A stretch of 36,526 bases of DNA from Candidatus Desulfobacula maris (GCA_014383445.1 JACNHV010000190.1:1-36526); one strand, 5' to 3'. Numbered from the stretch's first letter, positions 16,676 through 26,247 are shown. Numbers and translations: made by a program. Notes: generated from the sequence alone by a model not told the origin.

Positions 16676-19114
16676 ATGATTCAAACACCTTACATATCTA
16701 TTGCAGTATCACTTCCAGTGATGAAATCTTACACTTACCTGGTTCCGGATCATCTGCAGGAATTTTGTTCCCCGGGAATGAGGGTGCTGGTCCCGTTTGG
16801 AAACAGACGAGTGACAGGCTATATCCTGTCCGGGCAAAAAACCTGTGAAGGATTTACGGCAAAGAAGATTCTTGATGTATTGGATGACCATCCATTGTTT
16901 CCTGAATCTGAAATATTGTTTTTTAAGTGGATTTCAGATTATTATATTCATCCCCTGGGAGATGTGATTAAGGCAGCACTTCCTTCCGGCCTTGATCTCC
17001 ATGATGTCTCCTGTGTTTTTGCTACACAGCACGGACAGGATAGTTTGCATGCAGGTGCCCTTACACCAGGAGAGAACCAGGTGATTGAATTTATTTTGCA
17101 ACGTCAATCCTGCACCCTGAAACAAGTTTTGAAAAATAGTAAAAATAGTTTGATCAATGCCCTGGTCCGCAAAATGGAAAAAGAAGATTTGATAACTGTT
17201 TCAGCCGTATTAAAAAAGGATGGAGCAACGATTAAAAAAGAAAAATTTATCATCCCTGGTGAAGAACCGAAAACAGACATTTCCATGTCAAAAAAAAGAA
17301 AGAAACTTCTTTTACTGGTGAAAGAGGCAAAAGAGATTTCCCTGACAGGACTAAAGAAGCATATTCCCACGGCATCGGCATTGATAAAACTTTTGGAAAT
17401 TGCCGGATATATAAAAATCATTGAACGGCAGGTTTTCAGGGATCCTTTAGGTGATCCTGTAGAACCGGATACCCCGCCAAAACTGACATGGGAACAGGAA
17501 AAAGCCGTTAAAAAGGTACAGGAAAATATGAGCCAGGGGTTTAGCCCTTATCTTTTATCCGGTATAACCGGCTCAGGAAAAACGGAAGTCTATATGCGAC
17601 TGGTAAGGGATGTGGTTGGAAAAGGGAAGAGCGCCATCGTTCTTGTACCGGAAATATCTTTGATTTCCCAGACAGAAAGGCGTTTCAGGGCAAGGTTTGG
17701 CGAGAACATAGCTGTCATTCATTCTTCATTGACCAAAGGCGAACTTATAGATCAGTGGAGAAAAATTGCCTTAAAAAAAGTTAGCATTGTCATTGGGGCA
17801 AGATCAGCTGTTTTTGCTCCATTTGAAGATATCGGGCTCATTATTGTGGACGAAGAACATGACACCTCTTACAAGCAGGAGACAGGCTTAAGATATAATG
17901 CAAGGGACCTTGCCGTTGTCCGGGGAAAAATGAATGCCTGCCCTGTGATTCTGGGATCGGCAACCCCATCTGTACAATCCTATCAGAATGTTGTTATGAA
18001 AAGATTTGAAGAATTAAAACTTAAAACCCGTGTCAATCAACATCAATTGCCAAAGATAACCCTTGTGGATTTGAAAAAATATAAGGATGCAAGAGGAAAT
18101 GACAGGATCATTACCCCAGAGCTTTCAAAAGAGATTCGAAAATGTCTTGATAAGGGGAACCAGGCATTGATTTTTTTGAACAGGCGGGGGTTTGCCACAT
18201 TTCCCGTGTGCAGGGATTGTGGCAAATCTTTGTCCTGTAAATATTGTGATGTAACCATGACCCTCCATAAAGGGCAAAATGTTTATCAATGCCATTTTTG
18301 TGGATATAACAGGCCGGTTAACACCAAATGCCCTTCATGTAAATCTTCAAAAATAAAACCATTGGGATTTGGCACTGAACGAGTTGAATCCATGCTGAAA
18401 ACCATGTTCCCGGATGCAAGGCTTACCAGGATGGACCAGGACTCGACATCCCGGAAAGGGGCCACCATAAAAATATTAAAAAGTATCAGAAACAGGAATG
18501 TTGATATTATTGTGGGAACCCAGATGCTTGCAAAAGGCCATGACTTTCCTTCCATTACCCTGGTGGGTGTGATTTGCGCAGACCTTTCCTTAAGCCTTCC
18601 GGATTTCAGGGCAGGGGAGCGAACCTTTCAACTGCTTGCCCAGGTGGCCGGCCGGGCAGGAAGAGGTGAGACGGAAGGAAAAGTGATTATGCAGACCTAT
18701 AATCCTGAACATTTTATTATTGAAGCTGCTAAAAAACAGGATTTTATTGAATTTTTTCAAAACGAGGTGCCCTATAGAAAAGCATTGTTATACCCGCCTT
18801 TTTCCCGGATGATTCAATTAAAAATTTCAGGTAGTAACTTTGCAAAAGTAAAAGATTATGCAGCAGTGGTTGCACAGGTTCTTAAGGCATTGCTTGAAAA
18901 CCGGGAAAAACAAAAGACCATGGTTCAGATTCTGGGTCCCATTGAGGCATCCATCCAGAAAATATCTTCGCAGTTCAGGTGGCAGATCCTAGTGAAAAGT
19001 CCTTCTTCAGTCCTGGTTAACGGCCTGGTAAAATCCATGATGGACCATCCGAAAATAACGCCTAAGTCGGGTATCAGGCTGGTTGTGGATGTTGACCCGT
19101 ATTCTTTAATGTAG
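16676..19114 (+). CDS. priA: Primosomal replication helicase PriA
   Basis: An 812-residue 3'-5' DNA helicase that reloads the replisome at stalled forks. The N-terminal fork-binding domain is followed by the Walker A motif GITGSGKTEVYM near residue 300, the DEEH box in IIVDEEHDTSYKQ, and a zinc-binding insertion (about 505-550) with paired cysteines CRDCGKSLSCKYC, CHFCGY and CPSC. Helicase motifs V and VI appear as GTQMLAKGHDFP and QVAGRAGRG. An in-frame TTG at 16652 adds eight residues, but the protein family starts near the ATG used here; neither start has a strong Shine-Dalgarno. The stop lies 8 bp from the convergent lipoprotein gene. Confidence 0.96.
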   Translation: MIQTPYISIAVSLPVMKSYTYLVPDHLQEFCSPGMRVLVPFGNRRVTGYILSGQKTCEGFTAKKILDVLDDHPLFPESEILFFKWISDYYIHPLGDVIKAALPSGLDLHDVSCVFATQHGQDSLHAGALTPGENQVIEFILQRQSCTLKQVLKNSKNSLINALVRKMEKEDLITVSAVLKKDGATIKKEKFIIPGEEPKTDISMSKKRKKLLLLVKEAKEISLTGLKKHIPTASALIKLLEIAGYIKIIERQVFRDPLGDPVEPDTPPKLTWEQEKAVKKVQENMSQGFSPYLLSGITGSGKTEVYMRLVRDVVGKGKSAIVLVPEISLISQTERRFRARFGENIAVIHSSLTKGELIDQWRKIALKKVSIVIGARSAVFAPFEDIGLIIVDEEHDTSYKQETGLRYNARDLAVVRGKMNACPVILGSATPSVQSYQNVVMKRFEELKLKTRVNQHQLPKITLVDLKKYKDARGNDRIITPELSKEIRKCLDKGNQALIFLNRRGFATFPVCRDCGKSLSCKYCDVTMTLHKGQNVYQCHFCGYNRPVNTKCPSCKSSKIKPLGFGTERVESMLKTMFPDARLTRMDQDSTSRKGATIKILKSIRNRNVDIIVGTQMLAKGHDFPSITLVGVICADLSLSLPDFRAGERTFQLLAQVAGRAGRGETEGKVIMQTYNPEHFIIEAAKKQDFIEFFQNEVPYRKALLYPPFSRMIQLKISGSNFAKVKDYAAVVAQVLKALLENREKQKTMVQILGPIEASIQKISSQFRWQILVKSPSSVLVNGLVKSMMDHPKITPKSGIRLVVDVDPYSLM

Positions 19115-19122
19115 ATTCGATT

Positions 19123-19743
19123 TTAAAGGGGGAGTGTTTGAAAATCATTCATAAATTGTGTCACGATTTTCAAAAGCCCTGTGTTCCAGCCCGAAACAAG
19201 CTTAGAAGGATCATTGGATGAAATGTTTTCTTCGGCCAGATAGGTCTTGCTGGAAATTGTCTGGAAGGCAAGGTCATCCTTTTTTTCCAGAATCATACTG
19301 ATTTCAATGACTGCCCTGAGATTAGAAGGATCCTGGAAATCTCCGTAAAGCCGGGTGATTTTCCCGGATAACCGAAAGCTGATATTTTGTTTCATGTTTG
19401 TCTGTATAGAGGTGAAAAGATTTGAAGCACAAAGGCTTCCCTCTATTTTTTCAGTAATCAGTCTTGCAGGAGAACTGACAAATTCGTTGTAATAATCGAT
19501 TGCATATTTGTTTTTTTCCAGGCGGTAAACAAAAGAATGGGAATTAAAAACAGGATTTATATAAAATTCTTTGACCAAAAGAGTCTCGCTTTTACAGACC
19601 TTATTCTGGCTTGAAACCGGAAGCGAAATAGCCAGGTCAAAATAGCTTTTGTTGACAGGCTCTTTTTTTAAACCTGTGCATCCATAAAATGAGATAAGGA
19701 TAACCAGAAATCCCTTTAAAACAATAGAAATTTTTGGCTGCAT
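19123..19743 (-). CDS. ABC transport auxiliary lipoprotein (PqiC/YmbA-like)
   Basis: A 206-residue protein with an N-terminal hydrophobic segment ending in FYGC (Cys22), a rather atypical lipobox. The rest resembles the ABC-type transport auxiliary domain (an early YFDLAISLP strand, VYRLEKNKYAIDYYNEFVSSPA, then a repeat of short strands), which accompanies MCE systems such as PqiABC and Pseudomonas Mla-like operons as an outer-membrane lipoprotein. Its ATG overlaps the mlaD-type stop by one base (TGATG), so it is the last gene of the four-gene operon. The assignment rests mainly on context and overall pattern. Confidence 0.75.
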   Translation of the reverse strand: MQPKISIVLKGFLVILISFYGCTGLKKEPVNKSYFDLAISLPVSSQNKVCKSETLLVKEFYINPVFNSHSFVYRLEKNKYAIDYYNEFVSSPARLITEKIEGSLCASNLFTSIQTNMKQNISFRLSGKITRLYGDFQDPSNLRAVIEISMILEKKDDLAFQTISSKTYLAEENISSNDPSKLVSGWNTGLLKIVTQFMNDFQTLPL

Positions 19744-20831
19744 CAGTCTTTTTTCTCCATATTTATTTTTTCCGGGGGCTTTTCAAAGAGCAGCCTGCCA
19801 GGATATCTTCTTATGTCTTTGCTCATTTGTTTTAAATTTTCAGAAGTGGTTTCAATATTTTCAATGATCAGACCAATCTTGTCAGAATTCAGCCAGACCA
19901 TGTTCTCCAGAAGTCCTGACGTAGCAGCAAGGCTTTTCGTCAATCGGTCCAGGTTGGAAGACAGGCTGTCAATCCGGGGGGACAGCCGGGTTTCAAGTCC
20001 TGCAGCCATATTCTTTGTGCTGTCAGCCGCTTTTTGAAAATCATTGATCGCCTTGTTCAAAGGGGTTTTAGCTGTCTCAATAATAGTTCTCAGTTCAGCA
20101 AAAGAGGTTTGGGCATCATCCAGAAATCGTTTGACCTTGGTGGATCCGATTGCCGTGTTGATTTTCTGGTTGGTGTCTTTGAGTTCTTTTAACAATGATG
20201 CGGCCAAACTGGAGATATTATCAATATCAAAGTTATTGGCTTTTTGATCCAGGGTCTTTAAAAGGGTTTCGATATCCAGTGTAATCCCTTTCAGATTGAT
20301 GGATGCAAGATTGTCAAGAATTAGGTTAAGGGCATCTCCAAACTGTTTCATATTGCTTTTTTTTGACGGGATATAAATGTTTTTTGGTGTCCAGGAAATG
20401 TCAAGCTTGTCATTGGGATCTTTCACTGAATAATCTGTTTCAAGATAAGCTACTCCGGTCAGCCCTTTAAAGGAAAGCCGGATTGTCAGGCCATCATTAA
20501 TGGCGTTTTGGATTCTAATTTTGGCCGTGCCCCCTGTCTGGCCCAGGGAAATGCTGTCTTCGAGAGATATGATGACCAGTACATAATCTGACTTTGTCTG
20601 ATAGACCTGGGCAGCACTGGTCATGGATTTGACAGATCCGATTTTTATCCCTTTATATTTAACCTCAGATCCGATACTTAATCCTTGTACAGACTCATTA
20701 AAACATGTTTCAGCAAGCAGTTCCTTTTTGAAAAATTGTCCTGCCCCGAAAATGATTAAAAATGTCGCTCCAAGTCCAAATGCAATAATCACAAACAGGC
20801 CGAGCTTAAAGAAATTTGCTTTTTGGGTCAT
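19743..20831 (-). CDS. MlaD-type MCE-domain lipid transport protein
   Basis: A 362-residue protein with one N-terminal membrane helix (residues ~8-30) and a single MCE domain (~40-115, with VQGLSIGSEVKYKGIKIGSV). The long C-terminal part (~165-350) is helical and heptad-like, with many Ser/Asn/Leu residues, suggesting a periplasmic coiled bundle. MCE proteins form hexameric rings that carry phospholipids between inner and outer membranes. It overlaps the ATPase gene by 4 bp and the lipoprotein gene by 1 bp. It is longer than E. coli MlaD, closer to the single-MCE proteins of deltaproteobacterial operons. Confidence 0.9.
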   Translation of the reverse strand: MTQKANFFKLGLFVIIAFGLGATFLIIFGAGQFFKKELLAETCFNESVQGLSIGSEVKYKGIKIGSVKSMTSAAQVYQTKSDYVLVIISLEDSISLGQTGGTAKIRIQNAINDGLTIRLSFKGLTGVAYLETDYSVKDPNDKLDISWTPKNIYIPSKKSNMKQFGDALNLILDNLASINLKGITLDIETLLKTLDQKANNFDIDNISSLAASLLKELKDTNQKINTAIGSTKVKRFLDDAQTSFAELRTIIETAKTPLNKAINDFQKAADSTKNMAAGLETRLSPRIDSLSSNLDRLTKSLAATSGLLENMVWLNSDKIGLIIENIETTSENLKQMSKDIRRYPGRLLFEKPPEKINMEKKD

Positions 20832-21595
20832 TTTTCACCTTTATGGATTGTCCGGTTAAAAAAATTATAGACATAGGGATTGCTGTGGTCATTTTTCAGC
20901 TGTTCCGGTGTTCCTGTTGCAATGATTGTCTTTGCATCCTTTTCAAGCATGATGATCCTGTCGGATATAGCGTTAATACTTGCCAGTTCATGGGTGACAA
21001 TTACAAATGTGATGCCAAGTGAAGAAGCAAGCTCCATCACCAGATGATCAAGTCCTGCTGAAGTAGTGGGGTCAAGCCCTGCAGAGGGTTCATCCAGAAA
21101 AATAATGGATGGATCAAGGGCCATGGCACGGGCCAGGGCAGCCCTTTTTTTCATGCCGCCGGACAGTTCCCCGGGCATGAGAAAAACTGCTTTTTCAAGT
21201 CCTACCAGTTTGAGTTTCAACCATACAATGTCATCCATGACCGAGTCCGGAAGGCTTGTGAATTCTTTTAAGACAAGTTTAACATTCTCCATCACCGTCA
21301 TGGAACCGAATAATGCCCCGCTCTGGAAAGCAACTCCTATTTTTTGCAGGATACGATTTTTTTCTTTTCCAATGGCCTGGGACAGGTTTTCTCCCAGAAT
21401 CATCACATTGCCTGAAATAGGAGGTAAAAGCCCGATCATGTTTTTTAGCAGCGTGCTTTTCCCGCACCCGGACCCGCCGATAATTACAAAGACTTCGCCT
21501 TTAAATACCTTAAAATTAATATTTTCAATAATCGGGATGTTGTTATATCCAGCATAGAGGTTTTCTATTTTTATGATTGTTTCGATCTGTTTCAT
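20828..21595 (-). CDS. mlaF: Mla-type ABC transporter ATPase
   Basis: A 255-residue ATPase subunit of a phospholipid transporter. Walker A GGSGCGKST (residues 40-48), Q-loop VAFQSGALFGSMTV (88-101, including the SGALFGSMT pattern characteristic of MlaF), signature LSGGMKKR (144-151) and Walker B IIFLDEP (164-170) with SAGLDP are intact. Its start overlaps the permease stop by 4 bp and its stop overlaps the MCE gene start by 4 bp, so the four proteins are made together. Confidence 0.95.
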   Translation of the reverse strand: MKQIETIIKIENLYAGYNNIPIIENINFKVFKGEVFVIIGGSGCGKSTLLKNMIGLLPPISGNVMILGENLSQAIGKEKNRILQKIGVAFQSGALFGSMTVMENVKLVLKEFTSLPDSVMDDIVWLKLKLVGLEKAVFLMPGELSGGMKKRAALARAMALDPSIIFLDEPSAGLDPTTSAGLDHLVMELASSLGITFVIVTHELASINAISDRIIMLEKDAKTIIATGTPEQLKNDHSNPYVYNFFNRTIHKGEK

Positions 21596-22719
21596 ACGCC
21601 AAGATAATAATACATAATTGAAAAAATTCCATCAAACACGGCAATCAGGATAATGCCGGTAACAACGGCACGGGTGGTTGAGACCCCGACGGCAGAAGGT
21701 CCGCTTTGGGTTTGGTATCCCCTGATACAGCCGGATGTTGCAATCAGAATTCCGAAAACAAAGCATTTTGCAAGCCCGCCTACAAAATCATTCCATTCCA
21801 CAAAGGATGCAATCTGGTTGTAATAGGAGATAATGGGATATCCCAGGGATGTAATCACAAGGGCGCCTCCCAGTATTCCTACAAGGTTTGAAAATATTGT
21901 TAATAAAGGGGTAATAATCGTTAACGCAATGATTCTGGGGACAATCAGGAACCGAATCGGATCGAGTCCCATGACCGTTAATGCATCGATCTCTTCGTTG
22001 ATCCTCATGGTTCCGATTTCAGCGGCAAAGGCAGATGCAGATCTTCCGGCCAGGACAATGGCTGTCATCAGGGGCCCAAGTTCTCTTATCATGGCGATCC
22101 CGATGAGATTGGCCACATAGAGTTCCGCTCCGAACATGCGCATGGGTATGGCAGCCTGAAAGGCCATGACAAGACCGACAATAAAGCTGATCAAGGCAAC
22201 GATGGGAAGCGCATCTACTCCGGCACGTTCGGCAACCAGGAAGGTGTCTGCCCACCGGATTGTTTTTGGATGTTTAAGGCTTTGAATCAGGGCCCAGGTG
22301 ATCTCTCCTATGTAGGTTATAAATTCTTTTGTTTCCGAAAAAGTGTCTGAAAGGTTTTTCCCTTTATTATCAACAAAGGAAAGTTTTTTAGGTATCTGAT
22401 CTGAAAAGTCTTTTTGTTTTATACTCTTTGCAAGTTCAATAAGGGGTGAAAATTCCTGTTTAAGATTGACAATAAAAAGCTCTTTAACTCCCCGGGTTCT
22501 GACAAGTTTTTCTATATGGTAAATAAGGGTGGCTCCTGCCGTATCCAGATAATTCACTCGTTCAAGATCAAGGGTCAGGTTTGAGAGGTCACAACTAGAA
22601 ATTTTTTTGGTGATCGCCTGCCAAAGGTTTGATGTCCCTTTTGCATCAAGCCTGCCCGTGATGGAGATACGCGTACCATGACTGTCCTTTGAAACTATGA
22701 ATTCTGGTAGAAAGTTCAT
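21592..22719 (-). CDS. mlaE: MlaE-type permease with N-terminal STAS domain
   Basis: A 375-residue fusion. Residues ~1-105 form a STAS-like domain (strand/helix pattern with LTLDLERVNYLDTAGATLIYHIEK in two parts, typical of the anti-sigma-antagonist fold), and ~140-375 form the MlaE permease with AFQAAIPMRMFGAELYVANLIG, RELGPLMTAIVLAGRSASAFAAEIGTM in pieces and five or so membrane helices. In E. coli the STAS protein MlaB is separate and binds the ATPase to switch the transporter; here it is joined to the permease, as in many proteobacteria. It is the first gene of the operon; the Shine-Dalgarno is weak. Confidence 0.92.
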   Translation of the reverse strand: MNFLPEFIVSKDSHGTRISITGRLDAKGTSNLWQAITKKISSCDLSNLTLDLERVNYLDTAGATLIYHIEKLVRTRGVKELFIVNLKQEFSPLIELAKSIKQKDFSDQIPKKLSFVDNKGKNLSDTFSETKEFITYIGEITWALIQSLKHPKTIRWADTFLVAERAGVDALPIVALISFIVGLVMAFQAAIPMRMFGAELYVANLIGIAMIRELGPLMTAIVLAGRSASAFAAEIGTMRINEEIDALTVMGLDPIRFLIVPRIIALTIITPLLTIFSNLVGILGGALVITSLGYPIISYYNQIASFVEWNDFVGGLAKCFVFGILIATSGCIRGYQTQSGPSAVGVSTTRAVVTGIILIAVFDGIFSIMYYYLGV

Positions 22720-22872
22720 TAAGACCCGGCCTTACCTTATCTTCTCCTGGTTGTATCTTGCTTTGAAATTCCTGTACTGTTTTCAAGTGTTCAAGGCAAT
22801 TCTTTTAAAGCTGTATAACATGGTTAGCTTACCTTATTCAACTTATCACCCAATAAATACAAAGTTTTGGGC

Positions 22873-23793
22873 TTATGTTTTCTTTTTAACAGCAAGTGTG
22901 ACCCATTCATCTGTGTATTCTTCATGTATGACACAGAGATGATGGGCCTCAAGTGCTGTAAGCACATCGCTTTGCAGATCCTTGATAAGGCCTGATAGTA
23001 CTATTGTGGCATCCTGAGTCATTCTTATTGATATTTCCGGAAGAATGGCGACAATGACCTGGGCAATAATATTGGCAACAATAAAATGATAAGGCGCTGT
23101 GTCTGTTTTATCCAGACTTGTACAGGATAGATCATACAAGCCGGGATTGATTTTATTTTTTGCAATATTCTGCCGGGCCACTTCTATGGCCACCTCATCA
23201 GTATCAATACCCATCATACGTTCTGCACCGAGTTTGGCTGCTACAATCATCAGAATCCCGGAACCCGTTCCAATATCCAGAAATGTTGATCCCGGCACAA
23301 GATAGGTTTCAATCAATTTAATGCACATGGCAGTAGTCGGGTGTGTTCCTGTGCCAAAGGCCATGCCTGGATCAAGATGAATAACGATTTCATCCTTTCT
23401 TGCATCATGGTCTTTCCATGCAGGTTTTATGGTGATCCTGTCTGTAATCGGAGTTACTTCAAAATGTGCCTTCCAGGCTTCAGCCCAGTCTTTTTCATCA
23501 ACAATTTCAGTTTGGATATTAATATTAATATCCAAATCTGCCAGTTTTAAAGCTTTTTCTTTTAGTCGTTCATATTTAATGTCAGACGAATCAATCAAGG
23601 GCAAATAACCTGTAATTGAGCATATCTCAGGTTTTGGCAGTGTGTGGGTTCCAAAGCCTTCATCCGGTTCATCAAGGGGGACATCACACACCACCCCTGT
23701 AAGATTAAGGGAAAAGAAAATATCGCAGATCAGTTCTTCGGCAAGAATCATATTGTCTGCATAAAACTGGGCAATGACTTTTTTAAATTTCAT
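22873..23793 (-). CDS. prmA: Ribosomal protein L11 methyltransferase PrmA
   Basis: A 306-residue SAM-dependent enzyme that trimethylates ribosomal protein L11. The N-terminal substrate-recognition domain is followed by the family motif DPGMAFGTGTHPTT, SAM motif I FLDIGTGSGILMI and the NIIAQVI motif (VANIIAQVI). Length is typical. It is divergent from a second PrmA-like gene that begins 133 bp away. The 153-bp gap to the mlaE-type gene has no clear terminator. Confidence 0.93.
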   Translation of the reverse strand: MKFKKVIAQFYADNMILAEELICDIFFSLNLTGVVCDVPLDEPDEGFGTHTLPKPEICSITGYLPLIDSSDIKYERLKEKALKLADLDININIQTEIVDEKDWAEAWKAHFEVTPITDRITIKPAWKDHDARKDEIVIHLDPGMAFGTGTHPTTAMCIKLIETYLVPGSTFLDIGTGSGILMIVAAKLGAERMMGIDTDEVAIEVARQNIAKNKINPGLYDLSCTSLDKTDTAPYHFIVANIIAQVIVAILPEISIRMTQDATIVLSGLIKDLQSDVLTALEAHHLCVIHEEYTDEWVTLAVKKKT

Positions 23794-23925
23794 GGATATT
23801 GACTTTTTTTTATGGTTTAATTAAAAACGATTATTTTTCATTATGAAAAGATTGTCAAATTTAATTTGTCAGGTCGGTTCATTTTTCCGGCAATAAAAAA
23901 ATAAAGAATAGAAAAAGAATAGAAA

Positions 23926-24750
23926 ATGATCAAGCCCTATAATATGCTTTATATTTATTATTTTGATGGTGTTCCCTTTGTGGATGAAATGGTTCAAAAT
24001 AATGAAACCTTTCTTGGAACATGGGTGGAAGAAGAGATCTCCTTTCTTTTTTTTTCTTCTTGTGCAGATGATATGGTCAAAGAAATTCTTATAAAAAATA
24101 AAGGAATCGGCCTGGTTGAAAAATATGAAATGACAGGTGAACAATGGCATGGCGATAAGATCGAGCCCTATTATGTGAATGATCTTTGCATTTGTCCGCC
24201 ATGGAATAAACCTGCTGGAAATAATGGAACCATTAAAAAAATTGTACTGGATCCGGGTGTAGTGTTCGGGACGGGCAGGCACCAGACAACAGAAGACTGC
24301 CTTGATCTTATCCATCGATTGTGTACAGAAAACAGTATAGAATCTGTTCTGGATATTGGCACGGGTACAGGCCTGTTATCCCTTGGGGCTGCCGCTCTGG
24401 GCTGTAAACAGGTGATGGCCTGTGATTTCAATCTCCTGGCAGTTAAAACCACTCTGAACAATATCCGTCTCAACAGATTTGAAGACAGGATTCTGGCTTT
24501 CCAGGCAAGGGGTGAAGAGATAATGGGTATTGCCTGTGATCTTTTAGTTGCCAATATCCATTATGATGTCATGCGCCACATGATTGAAAGCCCCTTTCTC
24601 CTTGAGAAAAAATGGTTTATCCTATCCGGGCTTCTCAATTCCGAAGCAAAAAAAGTGCTGGCATCATTATCTTGCAAAAATGTTCATATCATTGAAAGAA
24701 GATGCCTTGATGGTATATGGAATACCATCCTTGGAAAAAGAGCATGCTAG
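23926..24750 (+). CDS. Second, divergent PrmA-like methyltransferase
   Basis: A 274-residue protein with the PrmA-type catalytic domain: DPGVVFGTGRHQTT, SAM motif I LDIGTGTGLLSLGAAALG and VANIHYDVM in place of the usual NI-A. The N-terminal ~100 residues differ from ordinary PrmA and include CICPPWNKP, so the substrate may not be L11. It lies head to head with the genuine prmA, suggesting an old duplication. The start lacks a good Shine-Dalgarno; an ATG at 23944, six codons in, is an alternative. A patatin-like gene follows 38 bp downstream in the same direction. Confidence 0.85.
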   Translation: MIKPYNMLYIYYFDGVPFVDEMVQNNETFLGTWVEEEISFLFFSSCADDMVKEILIKNKGIGLVEKYEMTGEQWHGDKIEPYYVNDLCICPPWNKPAGNNGTIKKIVLDPGVVFGTGRHQTTEDCLDLIHRLCTENSIESVLDIGTGTGLLSLGAAALGCKQVMACDFNLLAVKTTLNNIRLNRFEDRILAFQARGEEIMGIACDLLVANIHYDVMRHMIESPFLLEKKWFILSGLLNSEAKKVLASLSCKNVHIIERRCLDGIWNTILGKRAC

Positions 24751-24788
24751 TTTAATGCGTTGCATAAAATAAATTTTTAAAAGGTATC

Positions 24789-25850
24789 ATGTTGGATAAT
24801 ATATCCATACTTGCAGGGTCTAAAGCCATCAACATCATTCAAGATGAGGGCTTGGATATGTCCCGGGTAAAAGTTATTGCCGGTGCTTCCGGGTCTGCTA
24901 AATTTCTGGTTTTAACGGGAATTGACAGGGTGCTGATGTCTTTATTCAGGGAACGGACAGATCCTCTTTATCTTATTGGAACGTCAATAGGTGCATTTCG
25001 AATGGCGGCCTTTTGCCAGAAAGATCCGCTTCAAGCAATTGGGGCACTTGAAAGGGAATATATTGCCCAGCATTATGAGGTGAGACCTGCAAAGGAAGAT
25101 ATCGCCCGGGAAACACAAAGAATTCTGGATGCGTATATTGATGATAAAGAGATTGAAGCCATGCTTGATCATCCTTTCATGAGGATCAGTTTTTTAGCCA
25201 ACAAATGCAAAGGCCTTTTAAAAAGTGAGCGTTTTGTGTTACAGATGATAGGCTTGGGGCTTGCGGCAGGTGTAAATTTATTGAGTCGTAACAGGCTTGG
25301 GTTTTTTTTTGAAAGAGCACTTTTTTGTGGCCCGGGTAAAATACCGCCTTTTGCTTCCATGAATCAATTCCCCCTGAACATCTATGGTCTGACCCCATCT
25401 AATTTTAAATCTGCATTGATATCTTCGGGATCAATTCCAATAGTAATGGAGGGTATTGCATCTATTGAAGGCGCGCCAGGGTTGTTTCGGGATGGTGGAA
25501 TCCTTGATTATCACCTGGACATACCATTCTTACCCAAAGAAGACGGACTTGTTTTATTCCCCCATTTTTATGAAAAAATTACACCCGGGTGGTTTGATAA
25601 ACGGCTAAACCGCAAACCATGCAGCAAAAATATGGAAAATGTGGTGCTTGTTGCACCATCAAACAGGTTTGTGAAAAGCCTTCCCTTTGCAAAAATACCC
25701 GATAGAAAAGATTTTAATACCTTTAAGGGAAAAGATAATGAGCGCATGGCTTACTGGAAAATAGTTGTGGAAAAAAACAAGCAATTGGGGGATGAATTTT
25801 TTGAAGCCATACAATCCGGAAAAATAAGGCAGATCGTAAAGCCCCTGTAA
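24789..25850 (+). CDS. Patatin-like phospholipase
   Basis: A 353-residue patatin-family acyl hydrolase. The nucleophile elbow is GTSIG (residues 64-68, Ser66) and the second catalytic residue is Asp235 in FRDGG. The usual glycine-rich oxyanion-hole loop is replaced by AGASGSAKF (31-39), which is atypical. Patatins cleave acyl ester bonds in phospholipids or related lipids. No signal peptide is seen, so it probably acts on the inner face of the membrane. The ATG follows AAAAGG at good spacing. It may be co-transcribed with the PrmA-like gene upstream. Confidence 0.85.
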   Translation: MLDNISILAGSKAINIIQDEGLDMSRVKVIAGASGSAKFLVLTGIDRVLMSLFRERTDPLYLIGTSIGAFRMAAFCQKDPLQAIGALEREYIAQHYEVRPAKEDIARETQRILDAYIDDKEIEAMLDHPFMRISFLANKCKGLLKSERFVLQMIGLGLAAGVNLLSRNRLGFFFERALFCGPGKIPPFASMNQFPLNIYGLTPSNFKSALISSGSIPIVMEGIASIEGAPGLFRDGGILDYHLDIPFLPKEDGLVLFPHFYEKITPGWFDKRLNRKPCSKNMENVVLVAPSNRFVKSLPFAKIPDRKDFNTFKGKDNERMAYWKIVVEKNKQLGDEFFEAIQSGKIRQIVKPL

Positions 25851-25862
25851 AAAGCAGGCTTT
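25838..25862. terminator. Weak bidirectional hairpin between convergent genes
   Basis: AAAGCCCCTG (25838-25847) pairs with CAGGCTTT (25855-25862) with a two-base bulge, followed by a short T-rich stretch on the plus strand. It contains the patatin stop codon and reaches the CMD-family stop. Modest as a terminator. Confidence 0.35.
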
Positions 25863-26247
25863 ATTCTTCGCCGCGTTCTTCCAGGACTTTTTTAAGGACG
25901 GTCAGAGCAGTATTTGCAGCAGGTACTCCGCCGTATATACTGGTCTGGAAAATTACTTCTGCTATCTCTTCTTTTGTACATCCCACATTCAGGGCCGCAT
26001 GGGTATGGAGCTTGAGTTCGTCCGGTTTTGAAAGAACAGTTAATGCCGCAACAGTGACAAGTTGCCGGGTTTGATGGGGGATCTTTTCTCTTGAATACAT
26101 CTGGCCTGTGATATACAGAGACATATCTTTGGCAAGGTCCTTGTCAAAATGTTTCCACAGGTTGTATGGCTTTTCCTCTTCTTTAACAGTGGAAAAATAA
26201 AGTTTTGCAGTTTCACCTGTTTTTTTTGCGATATCTTTTGGGTCCAC
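25861..26247 (-). CDS. Carboxymuconolactone decarboxylase-family protein
   Basis: A 128-residue CMD/AhpD-fold protein (RQLVTVAALTVL, LKLHTHAALNVGCTKEEIAEVIFQ in two parts, GGVPAANTAL). It has no CXXC pair, so it is unlikely to be an AhpD-type peroxidase; many CMD proteins of this size have unknown roles near acyl-CoA genes. The start is GTG, preceded by AGGAG six bases upstream. It lies downstream of the glutaryl-CoA dehydrogenase gene in the same direction, separated by 163 bp that contain a hairpin repeat. Confidence 0.85.
   Translation of the reverse strand: MDPKDIAKKTGETAKLYFSTVKEEEKPYNLWKHFDKDLAKDMSLYITGQMYSREKIPHQTRQLVTVAALTVLSKPDELKLHTHAALNVGCTKEEIAEVIFQTSIYGGVPAANTALTVLKKVLEERGEE

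Noticed and set aside
22573-22595. Partial match to the 18-bp repeat (gaggtcacaac)
   Set aside because: Only a short core matches and it lies inside the STAS-domain coding region; likely chance.
23869-24554. Long open frames opposite the second PrmA-like gene
   Set aside because: No family features; the plus-strand frame has clear methyltransferase motifs.
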